In this document: positions 17,716 to 25,598 of the stretch, in pieces
How the letters are laid out: every line of letters starts with the position of its first letter
Numbering within the stretch: the first letter of the stretch is position 1
Source: Firmicutes bacterium HGW-Firmicutes-11
GTDB taxonomy: Bacteria; Bacillota; Clostridia; Peptostreptococcales; Anaerovoracaceae
NCBI GenBank assembly: GCA_002840285.1
Contig: PHAE01000012.1
Span: 1 to 56,524 of the forward strand
Length of the DNA: 56,524 nucleotides
Direction: 5' to 3'
Program-made: the position numbers and the translations under genes
Notes under the pieces: model-generated
Databases searched by the model: none
What the model saw: the letters and a program-made list of their open reading frames with translations, nothing else
Told to the model about the DNA's origin: nothing

Positions 17716-18075
17716 TGGTGAAGGTGGCGAGAGTCGAACTCGCGTCCGAAAGCACTTCCACAAGAGTTTCTCCGAGCGGAGCTGATGATTTGTTGTTTCG
17801 CTTCCTCCGGCGCCCGTCAGCAGGCTTCGGTATCGGCTATCCTATTGTTCCCCTATGCTACTAGGAGCTCACATAGAGTTTTCCTGTATATTTGACGCCA
17901 GATCTACCAACCTACAGGTGAATCGGAGCTGACGCGCGGGGCCGAACTAAGCGGCTAGTGCGAAGTTTGTGTTATTTTTAGCGTTTGTATTTAACGTGCC
18001 ATTTTTAACGTAGACTTGGCAAACTACGGCTCGCTTCTCTTGATTCTGCACCCCCGTCGAAACCATTACACCCCC
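17716..18075 (-). ncRNA. ssrA: Transfer-messenger RNA (tmRNA)
   Basis: A 360-nt one-piece tmRNA that rescues stalled ribosomes with SmpB. The 5' end GGGGGUGUAAUGGUUUCGACGG pairs its first seven bases with CACCUUC before ACCA at the 3' end, and the T-arm CGAGUUCGACUCUCG is present. The reading frame at 17982-17947 (GCT to TAG) encodes the degradation tag AKNNTNFALAA, ending in the usual ALAA. CCA is encoded. Its partner smpB lies 1.6 kb away on the same strand. The 3' end is partly duplicated downstream. Confidence 0.97.
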
Positions 18076-18107
18076 ATAAGGGGTCACGGCGTGTGAATCT
18101 GTTTGTT

Positions 18108-18135
18108 ATTATACCACAATTTCGAGATTTTGTAA
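18108..18135 (-). promoter_or_regulatory. Promoter of ssrA
   Basis: Minus-strand -35 TTACAA (18135-18130), 16-base spacer, -10 TATAAT (18113-18108), giving a start around 18100 and a short 5' leader to be removed by RNase P. Confidence 0.65.
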
Positions 18136-18145
18136 CGCTCTATTT

Positions 18146-18808
18146 TCAATCCATCAATTCGAATTCGTTTCTTTGAAAACGGATCAACCCTTCGTCCCGC
18201 AGTTTGCCAAGCTCCCGGGAGAGGGCGCTTCGGTCTACGCTCAGATAATCAGCAAGCTCATTACGTTGGAAGGGAATTCGAAACCGCGCCGTCCCGGCGT
18301 AATCCCGATAATCTTTCAGGTAGGTCAGTATCTTCTTTCTCGTTGTTTTGCAAGAAAAAAGACGCATCCGTTCATTCATGGCAATGTTCTTCTCTGCGAT
18401 GACTCGCATCAGGTTTTCGATCAGCCCCTGGTGAAATTGACAAGCTCCGGAACATTGGTTCACCACTTTTTCAAAGGGCACCCAGACGACACGACAGTTG
18501 GTGACGGCAACTACGGTGATGGGAATGTCCCCATGATTGGCGGCGACGTAGGCCTCTGCGAAAAGGTCCGATTTTAACAGCTCCGAAAGGATCGCTCGTT
18601 CTCCATCTGCATCTTCTCTCGTGATCTGGGCCTGTCCTTCTACAAGGATACCGATTTCTGTAGGTCTCGTTCCCGCTAAAAGAAGGAAATCTCCTTTACG
18701 GTAAGAACGCTCTCTGGCACCGAGACACTGAAGCAATTGACCAAGGTTTTCCTCTGTCACTCCGTGAAACAGAGCAGATTTTGATAATGTTTTTATATTA
18801 TTTTGCAT
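18146..18808 (-). CDS. Crp/Fnr-family transcriptional regulator
   Basis: A 220-residue regulator: cyclic-nucleotide-type effector domain (about 10-125, with GILVEGQAQI) and a C-terminal winged helix (NELADYLSVDRSALSRELGKL, about 180-200). Cys residues occur in ECLGAR-like position 28 and in CSGAC of the long helix, but not the four-Cys FNR pattern. I start at 18808 after AAAAGGTGAC. A GTTGCA-CA-TGCAAC palindrome lies 15-28 bases upstream, downstream of the gene's own promoter, which suggests autoregulation. It is divergent from the ferredoxin gene, its likely target. Effector unknown; HcpR-like nitrosative stress control is one possibility. Confidence 0.85.
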   Translation of the reverse strand: MQNNIKTLSKSALFHGVTEENLGQLLQCLGARERSYRKGDFLLLAGTRPTEIGILVEGQAQITREDADGERAILSELLKSDLFAEAYVAANHGDIPITVVAVTNCRVVWVPFEKVVNQCSGACQFHQGLIENLMRVIAEKNIAMNERMRLFSCKTTRKKILTYLKDYRDYAGTARFRIPFQRNELADYLSVDRSALSRELGKLRDEGLIRFQRNEFELMD

Positions 18809-18822
18809 TTTGTCACCTTTTC

Positions 18823-18836
18823 GTTGCACATGCAAC
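18823..18836. promoter_or_regulatory. Palindromic operator candidate for the Crp/Fnr regulator
   Basis: GTTGCACATGCAAC is a perfect 6-bp inverted repeat around two bases. It lies just after the expected start of the regulator's transcript and before its ribosome binding site, a position suited to self-repression. Confidence 0.5.
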
Positions 18837-18854
18837 AATATTTCACTGGTGATT

Positions 18855-18883
18855 ATACTATACTGCAATCAGAAAGACAATAC
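18855..18883 (-). promoter_or_regulatory. Promoter of the Crp/Fnr regulator
   Basis: Minus-strand -35 TTGTCT, 17-base spacer and -10 TATAAT inside AGTATAATCACC, about 45 bases before the start codon at 18808. The palindrome at 18823-18836 sits immediately downstream. Confidence 0.6.
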
Positions 18884-18930
18884 CGTTATCAAAAACGCCA
18901 TACCGGCGATAGTATGTGGAGGATTATATA

Positions 18931-19713
18931 ATGATCAGAAAAATCATCGAGATCGATCAGGAAAAATGCAACGGTTGTCGCCTCTGTGTCGACGCTTGCC
19001 ATGAAGGCGCGATCGGCATGGTGGATGGCAAAGCGAAGTTGATGCGTGACGATTACTGCGACGGTCTCGGCGACTGCCTTCCTGTTTGCCCCACCGGCGC
19101 CATTACATTTGTGGAGCGCGAAGCGGATGCTTACGACGAAGAAGCTGTTCAGGAAAATATGCGCAAAGCTCATAAGAACGGTGGCCACGATCACCACGAC
19201 GGCCATCACGGTCACAAGGAGGCGAAAGCCGACCTTCCCTGCGGTTGTCCCGGATCCATGTCCAAATCGATCCATAGAAACGCAGTAGAATCCACCGCAT
19301 CCCACGCGCCGATAGCTACAGCAGCAACCGCAGCCGCAACGACCATGGAATCCCAGCTTCGACAATGGCCGGTCCAGATCAAGCTGGTCCCTGTGAACGC
19401 CCCATACTTCAACGGAGCAAACCTTCTGGTGGCAGCCGATTGCAGTGCCTTCGCCTACGGCAACTTCCACAACGATTTCATGAAAAACAAAGTGACGATC
19501 ATTGGTTGTCCCAAACTGGATGATGGTGATTATTCCGAGAAGTTGACCGCCATACTCGCAAACAATGACATTAAAAGTGTCACCGTTGTGCGCATGGAAG
19601 TCCCTTGCTGCGGTGGTATTCAACATGCAGTCGTGAAAGCGTTGCAGAACAGCGGCAAAATGATTCCCTGGCAGATCATAACGATCTCCGCCGATGGAGA
19701 AATCATCGAATAG
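18931..19713 (+). CDS. Two-cluster 4Fe-4S ferredoxin with His-rich insert and C-terminal domain
   Basis: A 260-residue electron-transfer protein. Residues 1-62 form a ferredoxin domain with ligands C13, C16, C19, C23 and a second set C43, C49, C53. Residues 81-96 contain seven histidines (HDHHDGHHGH), a probable metal-binding stretch. The C-terminal 150 residues have further cysteines (GCPKLD, VPCCGG) and a sheet-like pattern found in ferredoxins encoded near hydroxylamine reductase (hcp) genes. I start at 18931, eight bases after GGAGG. The divergent Crp/Fnr gene suggests redox- or nitrosative-stress control. It ends 3 bases before the convergent smpB stop. Confidence 0.8.
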   Translation: MIRKIIEIDQEKCNGCRLCVDACHEGAIGMVDGKAKLMRDDYCDGLGDCLPVCPTGAITFVEREADAYDEEAVQENMRKAHKNGGHDHHDGHHGHKEAKADLPCGCPGSMSKSIHRNAVESTASHAPIATAATAAATTMESQLRQWPVQIKLVPVNAPYFNGANLLVAADCSAFAYGNFHNDFMKNKVTIIGCPKLDDGDYSEKLTAILANNDIKSVTVVRMEVPCCGGIQHAVVKALQNSGKMIPWQIITISADGEIIE

Positions 19714-19716
19714 AAG

Positions 19717-20184
19717 TTACTCGTATTTTCTGGCGCGGCCCACTTCTTGCTCGATCCGGCGATTGGCATCCTTTTTCGCGATATCTTCCCGTTTATCGTA
19801 AAGTTTTTTGCCCTTCGCAACGGCGAGTTCAAGTTTGGCCATACCCTTTTCATTGATGTAAAGATTCAAAGGAACCAAGGTCAGCCCCTTTAGAGTGGTG
19901 TAACCGATCAGTTTGCGGATCTCCTGCCGATGCAACAACAGCTTGCGGGGGCGGACCGGATCCACATTGAATCGGTTTCCCTGCTCGTAGGGGCTGATGT
20001 GCATTTGATAGACAACGATCTCTCCATTTTCCACTTTTGCGAAACTCTCCTTGAGATTGACCCTTCCCAAACGGATGGACTTTATCTCCGTTCCGGTGAG
20101 AACGATCCCCGCCTCGTAGACTTCCTCAATGAAATAGTCGTGTCTTGCCTTTTTATTATTTGCTATGATTTTCTTCTGTTTCAT
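19717..20184 (-). CDS. smpB: SsrA-binding protein SmpB
   Basis: A 155-residue RNA-binding protein that delivers tmRNA to stalled ribosomes. Recognised by [20 protein letters not shown] at the start of the OB-fold, [10 protein letters not shown], and the basic C-terminal tail ([20 protein letters not shown]) that enters the decoding site. Length is standard. AGGA precedes the ATG. It is downstream of lepB by 10 bases, in a rluA-lepB-smpB unit, and 1.6 kb from ssrA. Confidence 0.96.
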   Translation of the reverse strand: MKQKKIIANNKKARHDYFIEEVYEAGIVLTGTEIKSIRLGRVNLKESFAKVENGEIVVYQMHISPYEQGNRFNVDPVRPRKLLLHRQEIRKLIGYTTLKGLTLVPLNLYINEKGMAKLELAVAKGKKLYDKREDIAKKDANRRIEQEVGRARKYE

Positions 20185-20194
20185 GGTCGCCGTC

Positions 20195-20707
20195 CTAACG
20201 GATCAAGCCGAGGTCATTGAAGGGATACAGGCGAAATACCGCTTTGCCGAGAACCTGGTCGACAGCGATGTATCCCAAAGCGTCTTCCCGACTGTCTATG
20301 CTGTTTTGCCGATTGTCTCCCATGACAAAAAGACGGTCCTCAGGTACCGTGATCTCATCCATCTGTGACGCGGTATATCCTTCCAGCGTGTAGGTCTCGT
20401 CCAACGCATCTCCATTGCGGATCACGTTGCCGTCTTTGATCTCTATCGTATCTCCGGGCAATCCGATCACTCTCTTGATGAGAAGTTTCTCATCGCCATT
20501 GGCTTGAACGAGATTCGTGTGAAATACGATGATATCTCCATGGGAGGGTTCGCCAAACCGATACGCCTGCTTGCTGAGAAAGATATAATCGTTTTCTTCC
20601 AGCGTAGGTTCCATGGAATGCTCTTTTACTATGGTCGGCTTCACAAACTGCAGGATGAGCACCCCGATGATAAGCGCGACAGCGATGTCTTTGATCCAGC
20701 CTTTCAT
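20195..20707 (-). CDS. lepB: Signal peptidase I
   Basis: A 170-residue inner-membrane serine protease that removes signal peptides. One N-terminal membrane helix (about 5-22), catalytic Ser31 in HSMEPTL, catalytic Lys78 in [10 protein letters not shown], and the [12 protein letters not shown] box near residue 130. Single-helix form, as usual in Firmicutes. Its ATG overlaps the stop of rluA (TAATG), with GAGG upstream, so the two are translationally coupled. Confidence 0.95.
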   Translation of the reverse strand: MKGWIKDIAVALIIGVLILQFVKPTIVKEHSMEPTLEENDYIFLSKQAYRFGEPSHGDIIVFHTNLVQANGDEKLLIKRVIGLPGDTIEIKDGNVIRNGDALDETYTLEGYTASQMDEITVPEDRLFVMGDNRQNSIDSREDALGYIAVDQVLGKAVFRLYPFNDLGLIR

Positions 20708-21708
20708 TATCTACCTCTTTGTTTTCTAGTGTTGTAAAAAATGGAGGAACGTATCTGCTCCATGTCATCCGTCAGCGGCGCAGTGATCTCTTTGCCTGCC
20801 AGCGCCTCCATCGGAGGCAACGCCCGATCGATCACGAGGCGTCCCGCGTGGAGAAACTGAGTGGACAATCCATATTTATCAAGAATGGTTCTGTTGGTCG
20901 CGCCATCACCGTATTTTGAATCGCCGATGATGGGATACCCGGCGTTAGCCAGATGAGCTCGTATCTGATGGCTTCTGCCTGTCACAAGCTCCACTTCCAC
21001 TAATGTGTACTCGTTCGAATGGGCCAGCGGGCGGGCAATGGTTTCCATCACCTTTCCTTCTTCGTCATCGGAAGCCCCCTTTGACAGAACCGCGATCTTG
21101 TTGGCATCCCGGTCCTTGATCATTCGGTCAGCTAGTTTCAGTTCGGATTCCAGACTGCCCTTGACGATGGTCGTGTAGAACTTCCTCACATAGCCCCGAT
21201 CCCGGAGCATCTGGTTCCATGCCTTCAATGCGGTATAATCCTTGCCGAAGATCACCAGGCCCGTCGTGTTGCGGTCGAGACGGTTGACGGGAGACGGAAC
21301 GAAGGTCTTGGTCCGTCCCGGCTGATAGGATCCGGTTTCGATCAGATATCCGATGACTTGGTTCGCCAGCGTATTTTTCTTTTCCTCGATCGTTCCATGG
21401 GTCAGCAAGCCAAATGGCTTTTCTACGATCAGCGTATGTTCGTCCTCAAATGCGATCCGAAACTGGCGCAGCGCTGTCTTTTCCTTTGCGGAGGAATAAT
21501 ACTTCTCTGCCTCCTCCGGCGAGATATAGATCAGGATCTCATCGCCTGTTGCCAGCTTTGTATCCTCGCTTGCACGCTTGCCGTTCACCTTGATCCCTTT
21601 GCGGATCAATTTATAGAGATAACTCAGCGGCGCGTTCCGAAAGTACTTCTTCAAGAACCGGTCGAGGCGCTGGTCCTGCTCGTTTTCTGTTATCGTTATT
21701 TTAATCAT
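20707..21708 (-). CDS. RluA-family RNA pseudouridine synthase
   Basis: A 333-residue enzyme that isomerises uridine to pseudouridine in RNA. It has an N-terminal S4 RNA-binding domain (about 7-65, RLDRFLKKYF) and the catalytic domain with NRLDRNTTGLVIF (catalytic Asp in RLDR) and GRSHQIRAHLA. Target site (rRNA or tRNA) not predictable. The start is the ATG at 21708; the frame also opens at a GTG five codons earlier, but that overlaps the -10 box. No Shine-Dalgarno sequence is visible and the promoter places the transcript start at or next to the ATG, so the mRNA appears leaderless. Confidence 0.88.
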   Translation of the reverse strand: MIKITITENEQDQRLDRFLKKYFRNAPLSYLYKLIRKGIKVNGKRASEDTKLATGDEILIYISPEEAEKYYSSAKEKTALRQFRIAFEDEHTLIVEKPFGLLTHGTIEEKKNTLANQVIGYLIETGSYQPGRTKTFVPSPVNRLDRNTTGLVIFGKDYTALKAWNQMLRDRGYVRKFYTTIVKGSLESELKLADRMIKDRDANKIAVLSKGASDDEEGKVMETIARPLAHSNEYTLVEVELVTGRSHQIRAHLANAGYPIIGDSKYGDGATNRTILDKYGLSTQFLHAGRLVIDRALPPMEALAGKEITAPLTDDMEQIRSSIFYNTRKQRGR

Positions 21709-21714
21709 CGTTAC

Positions 21715-21743
21715 ATTATACACTATCTTTTTTCAGATAGCAA
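21715..21743 (-). promoter_or_regulatory. Promoter of the rluA-lepB-smpB unit, positioned for a leaderless start
   Basis: Minus-strand -35 TTGCTA (21743-21738), 17-base spacer, -10 TATAAT (21720-21715). Six bases then separate the -10 box from ATG at 21708. The spacer contains a CTATCT/AGATAG inverted repeat. Confidence 0.6.
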
Positions 21744-21850
21744 AAGCTTCGGCAAACAGTAACCAAAATGTAATTTGTGATTCATCGCCGCTTGTGATAG
21801 GCTATTATTAAGAATGAAAGCAATGTGCTAGACAGAAACCGGGGAATACA

Positions 21851-22375
21851 ATGAATCGACTGAAGGATCTTATATATAATAAAAATGACGTGTTGATCGC
21901 TCTTGTGATCGTCCTGGTGGCTGGATTTGTCATCTTCGACCGGATCGGAGTGATCATGGATTATCCATCGATGCTGACCGCGCAAGCCGCCGAGCAAAAC
22001 GGAGAGGTGGTCCCGGAAACACCCGGCAACGACGGTGTCGATCTGGATCCAGAGACTCCGGTATCTGATGATCCCGGATCCGAAGACCCGGTGACCGATG
22101 GTGAAGAGCCAGCCGTTGATCCGCCAGCTCCTGATCCCGATCCAGAACAGACGACCGGAGAGCCTGCCGTCCAGCAGGTCTCTGTCTACATCGAATACGG
22201 AGTAAACGGAAGTCAAATCGCCCAATTGCTGGTGGATGCAGGACTTCTGGAAAATACGGATGCCTTCTACACTGCGCTTTCCGCAGCCGGCGCTGACACC
22301 AAGTTGCAAGCGGGTAGTTTCAAGATACCCTCCAACGCCACACCTGCGGAGATCATACAAATCATAACCAATTGA
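21851..22375 (+). CDS. Membrane-anchored protein with MltG (YceG) LysM-like domain
   Basis: A 174-residue protein with one membrane helix (about 14-37), an acidic proline-rich spacer (about 45-105, many P, D, E) and a C-terminal domain of about 65 residues: GVNGSQIAQLLVDAGLLENTDAFY-like sequence and LQAGSFKIP, which is the small LysM-like subdomain of MltG endolytic transglycosylases. The catalytic transglycosylase part (with the Glu) is absent. It may bind glycan or modulate cell-wall synthesis. GGGGAATACA precedes the ATG. It stands alone, divergent from rluA. Confidence 0.75.
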   Translation: MNRLKDLIYNKNDVLIALVIVLVAGFVIFDRIGVIMDYPSMLTAQAAEQNGEVVPETPGNDGVDLDPETPVSDDPGSEDPVTDGEEPAVDPPAPDPDPEQTTGEPAVQQVSVYIEYGVNGSQIAQLLVDAGLLENTDAFYTALSAAGADTKLQAGSFKIPSNATPAEIIQIITN

Positions 22376-22416
22376 TCCGGATAAGTAGAAAAAGTGATGC
22401 AGGCCTCTCTGTTCTA

Positions 22417-22444
22417 TTGTATACTGTGATGTAACGAGTATTAT
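22417..22444 (+). promoter_or_regulatory. Promoter of the aldolase gene
   Basis: -35 TTGTAT (22417-22422), 16-base spacer, -10 TATTAT (22439-22444), about 28 bases before the aldolase ATG. Confidence 0.5.
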
Positions 22445-22471
22445 TACAATAGAAACAGGGAGGTGTTTTTA

Positions 22472-23401
22472 ATGGCTTTGGTCACATCAAAAGAGATGTT
22501 TGCAAAAGCACTGAAAAGCGATCACGCGGTCGGCGCGTTCAATGTGAACAATATGGAAATCATCCAGGGTATCGTGGATGCTGCAAAAATCGAGGATGCT
22601 CCTCTGATTCTTCAGGTATCCGCCGGCGCCAGAAAGTATGCAAAGCCGACATATCTGCTCAAATTAGTGGAGGCAGCCGTAGAGGATTCTGGATTGGATA
22701 TCGTTTTACATCTGGATCACGGCGAAGATTTTGAGATCTGCAAGAAATGCGTGGACGACGGTTTCACCTCTGTCATGATCGATGGTTCCAAGCATTCTTT
22801 CGAGGACAACATCGCTTTGACGAAACAGGTCGTCGAATATGCCCACTCCAAAGGTGTCGTCGTGGAAGCCGAGCTGGGCAGACTGGCCGGAATCGAAGAC
22901 AACATCAACGTTGACGCTCGTTCTGCATCGTTCACCGATCCTGCAGAAGCCGCGGAATTTGTGGCACGGACCGGTGTCGATTCCCTCGCCATCGCCATCG
23001 GCACCAGCCATGGCGCCTACAAATTCAAAGGCGATCCTTATCTGGATTTCGGGCGACTGGAAGAAATCAGCAAGCTGCTTCCTGACACACCGCTGGTGCT
23101 CCACGGCGCGTCAACTGTCCTCCCCGAATTCGTTGCCCGTTGCAACCAGTACGGCGGCAACATCCCTGGAGCTCAGGGCGTACCGGAAGAAATGATTCGC
23201 ACGGCAGCAAAGTTCCACGTCTGCAAAGTCAACATCGACACCGATTTACGGCTTGCCATGACGGCAGAAATCAGAAGGATCTTCATGGAGCAGCCGGCAG
23301 AATTCGACCCCAGAAAATATCTGGGGCCTGCAAGAGACGCAATTCAAGCTATGGTGCAACATAAGATCAAGAACGTTTTAGGGGCCAGCGGCAAGAGATA
23401 A
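22472..23401 (+). CDS. fba: Class II fructose-1,6-bisphosphate aldolase
   Basis: A 309-residue zinc-dependent aldolase that interconverts fructose 1,6-bisphosphate with DHAP and glyceraldehyde 3-phosphate. Visible: GAFNVNNMEI at 21-30, LHLDHGEDF with catalytic D82 and zinc ligand H83, IDGSKHSFEDN, TSHGAYKF and LHGAS zinc and phosphate sites. Start at 22472 after GGGAGGTG. Codon use is biased toward C-ending codons as in highly expressed genes. Tagatose-bisphosphate or related aldolase activity cannot be excluded. Its stop is two bases from the convergent nucleotidase stop, with no separate terminator. Confidence 0.92.
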   Translation: MALVTSKEMFAKALKSDHAVGAFNVNNMEIIQGIVDAAKIEDAPLILQVSAGARKYAKPTYLLKLVEAAVEDSGLDIVLHLDHGEDFEICKKCVDDGFTSVMIDGSKHSFEDNIALTKQVVEYAHSKGVVVEAELGRLAGIEDNINVDARSASFTDPAEAAEFVARTGVDSLAIAIGTSHGAYKFKGDPYLDFGRLEEISKLLPDTPLVLHGASTVLPEFVARCNQYGGNIPGAQGVPEEMIRTAAKFHVCKVNIDTDLRLAMTAEIRRIFMEQPAEFDPRKYLGPARDAIQAMVQHKIKNVLGASGKR

Positions 23402-23403
23402 GC

Positions 23404-25338
23404 TCAGCGCTGTTCTGCCTCGCTTCGTTTCTCCCTGCGACGCTTCACAAGATAGAGTGCCAAGACGAACAGCAGCAGGATCGCGGACACGGCGCCAACC
23501 AACAAATAGTACACATGGTTCGGTTGGCTGATCAAGTCGCCAAATGCCGTGCTGTCTTCAACGGTTTTCCGACCCTGTGGCATCTGATAGAGCGCAGGGA
23601 TCACCGGGACCCCATCCCCACCTTTTGGAAATGAACCAAGATAGGATACCAGGGCGAGCCATTCTTTGGCCTCCTGGTTTTCTTTCATTATGATATGGTC
23701 TTCGAATTCGGTGATCAGCTCGCCGTTCTTGTCCTTCGGCTCCAAAGAGATCATGCCGAAGGTCTTGCCCTTTACAGCGCCAAGCATCTGTCCGGAATAG
23801 AGACCGCACACGACCCGATATAATTTATCATCTTCGGGAACGACACGTGTTCCATCTTCTTCTACCAATCGAAGATATGTCACTTTATTAAAAATTAAGC
23901 GATTGGGATTGAAGACATACTCCAGCCCGGATGTGTACAACTGCGCGCTTTCCATGATCGGTGTCACCGATGCATCCACCTCGGCGATCGCGGAGAGTTC
24001 TTTGCCGGTCAAATACACGGAGATCAAGGGATATCCAGGTGTTCCATCCCGTCCCATACCCAGAGAACTGACATTGAAGAGATCTGAGACTGTGATTTCT
24101 CCCTCAGCGATGCTGCCACGGATGACTCCTGCAGGAACCACCGCCACTGCGATCGGTTCATAACGGTCTCCCTCGGCCTCCTTCACTGCATGGATATATG
24201 CATCAGCGATCAGGCTTCCCAAGGGGTCTTCCTCCTGAACCTTCGCAAAGTTTTTAAATTCGGTAAAGGCATATGGGCTACGAACGACGACCTGGTCATA
24301 AGAAAGACCAAAGCCATCCAGATATTCGGTTTCGATCATCTCGAGAAACGCCGCAACTTTGACTGCGGTTTCTCTGTTTTCTCTAATTGTGGCATCTACA
24401 GGCAACAAGGCAAATCCTTCCACGATCCAGTTGCCCTCGGAGGTTTCCAGCAGATCCAGCCGCCCTAAAAATCCCGCATTTTCTCCGGCAGATGCGATGA
24501 TCGTATCTCCCTGGATGAGTGGCGTCGGCGTTACGGAATGGGTGTGACCGCTGATGATCACATCGATGTCAGGCACTTCTTTCGCCAGAAGCTGGTCTTC
24601 GGAATCCTTGGGATCCTCCCAGGTTCCGCTGTGGGACAAACATATGATCAAGTCGGGGTCCTCGATGTCTTTGATCTCCTTCACCACCGCTTTTGCGCGT
24701 TCGACCGGATCCAGAAATCCGATCTCGCTCATCGGCGCCGACTCGATGGCATCATAGCCAGTTAGTCCAAAGACAGCGATCGATACTCCATTTCGTTCAA
24801 GGAGCATATAGTCTTTTGCGCCATAGCGATCCAGTGCAGTTTGCAATGCCTTGACGGAACCCTCCGTCTCCTGGGTTCGGTCCAGATTTGCGGTAACGAT
24901 GGCGGGAAGCGTCTCCCCGCTGTCCAACGCTCTCTCGAGCATGTCTGCCAGGCCCTGGCTCCGGTAATCGAACTCATGATTGCCCAGTGTCACTGCGTCA
25001 TAGCCCATCGATCCCATCAAGCGCAGTTCGGGAGCCTCGGTTGAAAAAATCGTTTGAAACAGTGTTCCCATAGAAAAATCCCCCGCATCCAGCACCAAAG
25101 CGTTCGGGGCTTTTGTTTTTTCCCGGTCGATGACGGTTTTCAATCGGGCAAACCCGCCGAATTCTGTGACCGTGCCCTCTGCCCTGTGGGTCCCTGGCAG
25201 CAGGTAGGAATGCATGTCGTGGGTAAACAGGATCGTTGCCGCTTTTTCTCCATCTCCAAACACGTGAGTCCATGGACCGGTAGACGAGAGAAATAGAAAA
25301 AGTACCAAGAGCAGCAAGGAGCGTCTTCGCTTGTTCAT
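23404..25338 (-). CDS. 5'-nucleotidase / UDP-sugar hydrolase family, membrane-anchored
   Basis: A 644-residue cell-surface enzyme. Signal peptide (about 1-27), calcineurin-like metallophosphatase domain with ILFTHDMHS, DAGDFSMG, TLGNHEFDYR and IISGHTHS motifs, a C-terminal 5'-nucleotidase substrate domain (about 350-560) and a final membrane helix (about 610-632) with a basic tail. It would release phosphate from extracellular nucleotides, feeding the nucleoside transporter encoded elsewhere in the window. Start at 25338 after GGAGGTAAA. The rubredoxin terminator abuts this binding site, so expression may depend on read-through. Confidence 0.88.
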   Translation of the reverse strand: MNKRRRSLLLLVLFLFLSSTGPWTHVFGDGEKAATILFTHDMHSYLLPGTHRAEGTVTEFGGFARLKTVIDREKTKAPNALVLDAGDFSMGTLFQTIFSTEAPELRLMGSMGYDAVTLGNHEFDYRSQGLADMLERALDSGETLPAIVTANLDRTQETEGSVKALQTALDRYGAKDYMLLERNGVSIAVFGLTGYDAIESAPMSEIGFLDPVERAKAVVKEIKDIEDPDLIICLSHSGTWEDPKDSEDQLLAKEVPDIDVIISGHTHSVTPTPLIQGDTIIASAGENAGFLGRLDLLETSEGNWIVEGFALLPVDATIRENRETAVKVAAFLEMIETEYLDGFGLSYDQVVVRSPYAFTEFKNFAKVQEEDPLGSLIADAYIHAVKEAEGDRYEPIAVAVVPAGVIRGSIAEGEITVSDLFNVSSLGMGRDGTPGYPLISVYLTGKELSAIAEVDASVTPIMESAQLYTSGLEYVFNPNRLIFNKVTYLRLVEEDGTRVVPEDDKLYRVVCGLYSGQMLGAVKGKTFGMISLEPKDKNGELITEFEDHIIMKENQEAKEWLALVSYLGSFPKGGDGVPVIPALYQMPQGRKTVEDSTAFGDLISQPNHVYYLLVGAVSAILLLFVLALYLVKRRREKRSEAEQR

Positions 25339-25349
25339 TTTACCTCCAA

Positions 25350-25386
25350 GAAAAAAGGCTGTCTCAATCTTCATTTTGAGACAGCC
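25350..25386 (-). terminator. Terminator after rubredoxin, abutting the nucleotidase ribosome binding site
   Basis: An 11-bp perfect stem (GGCTGTCTCAA at 25357-25367 with TTGAGACAGCC at 25376-25386) followed on the minus strand by TTTTTTC. The U-tract ends three bases before the GGAGG of the next gene. The stem sequence is nearly the same as the terminator at 40217-40258. Confidence 0.75.
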
Positions 25387-25402
25387 CCCTGCAATGCAGA
25401 TG

Positions 25403-25561
25403 TTATTCCGCTTCAAACATATCCTTGCCAGCGCCACAGACCGGGCAAGCCCAATCATCCGGCAGGTCCGCAAACGCGGTGCCAGGCTCTACGCCGTTGT
25501 CCGGATCGCCGAGAGCGGGATCATACACATAACCACAAGGTCCGCATACAAACTTTTCCAT
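25403..25561 (-). CDS. Rubredoxin
   Basis: A 52-residue iron protein with Cys ligands at 6, 9, 39 and 42 in the standard [10 protein letters not shown] and [10 protein letters not shown] knuckles. It passes electrons, here most likely to the desulfoferrodoxin encoded 37 bases upstream, so that superoxide can be reduced. GAGG lies eight bases before the ATG. It ends just before a strong terminator. The gene is short and would be missed by long-frame searches. Confidence 0.96.
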   Translation of the reverse strand: MEKFVCGPCGYVYDPALGDPDNGVEPGTAFADLPDDWACPVCGAGKDMFEAE

Positions 25562-25598
25562 TCCAGTACCTCATCTTTCTCTTTTTAGCAAATGCGTT

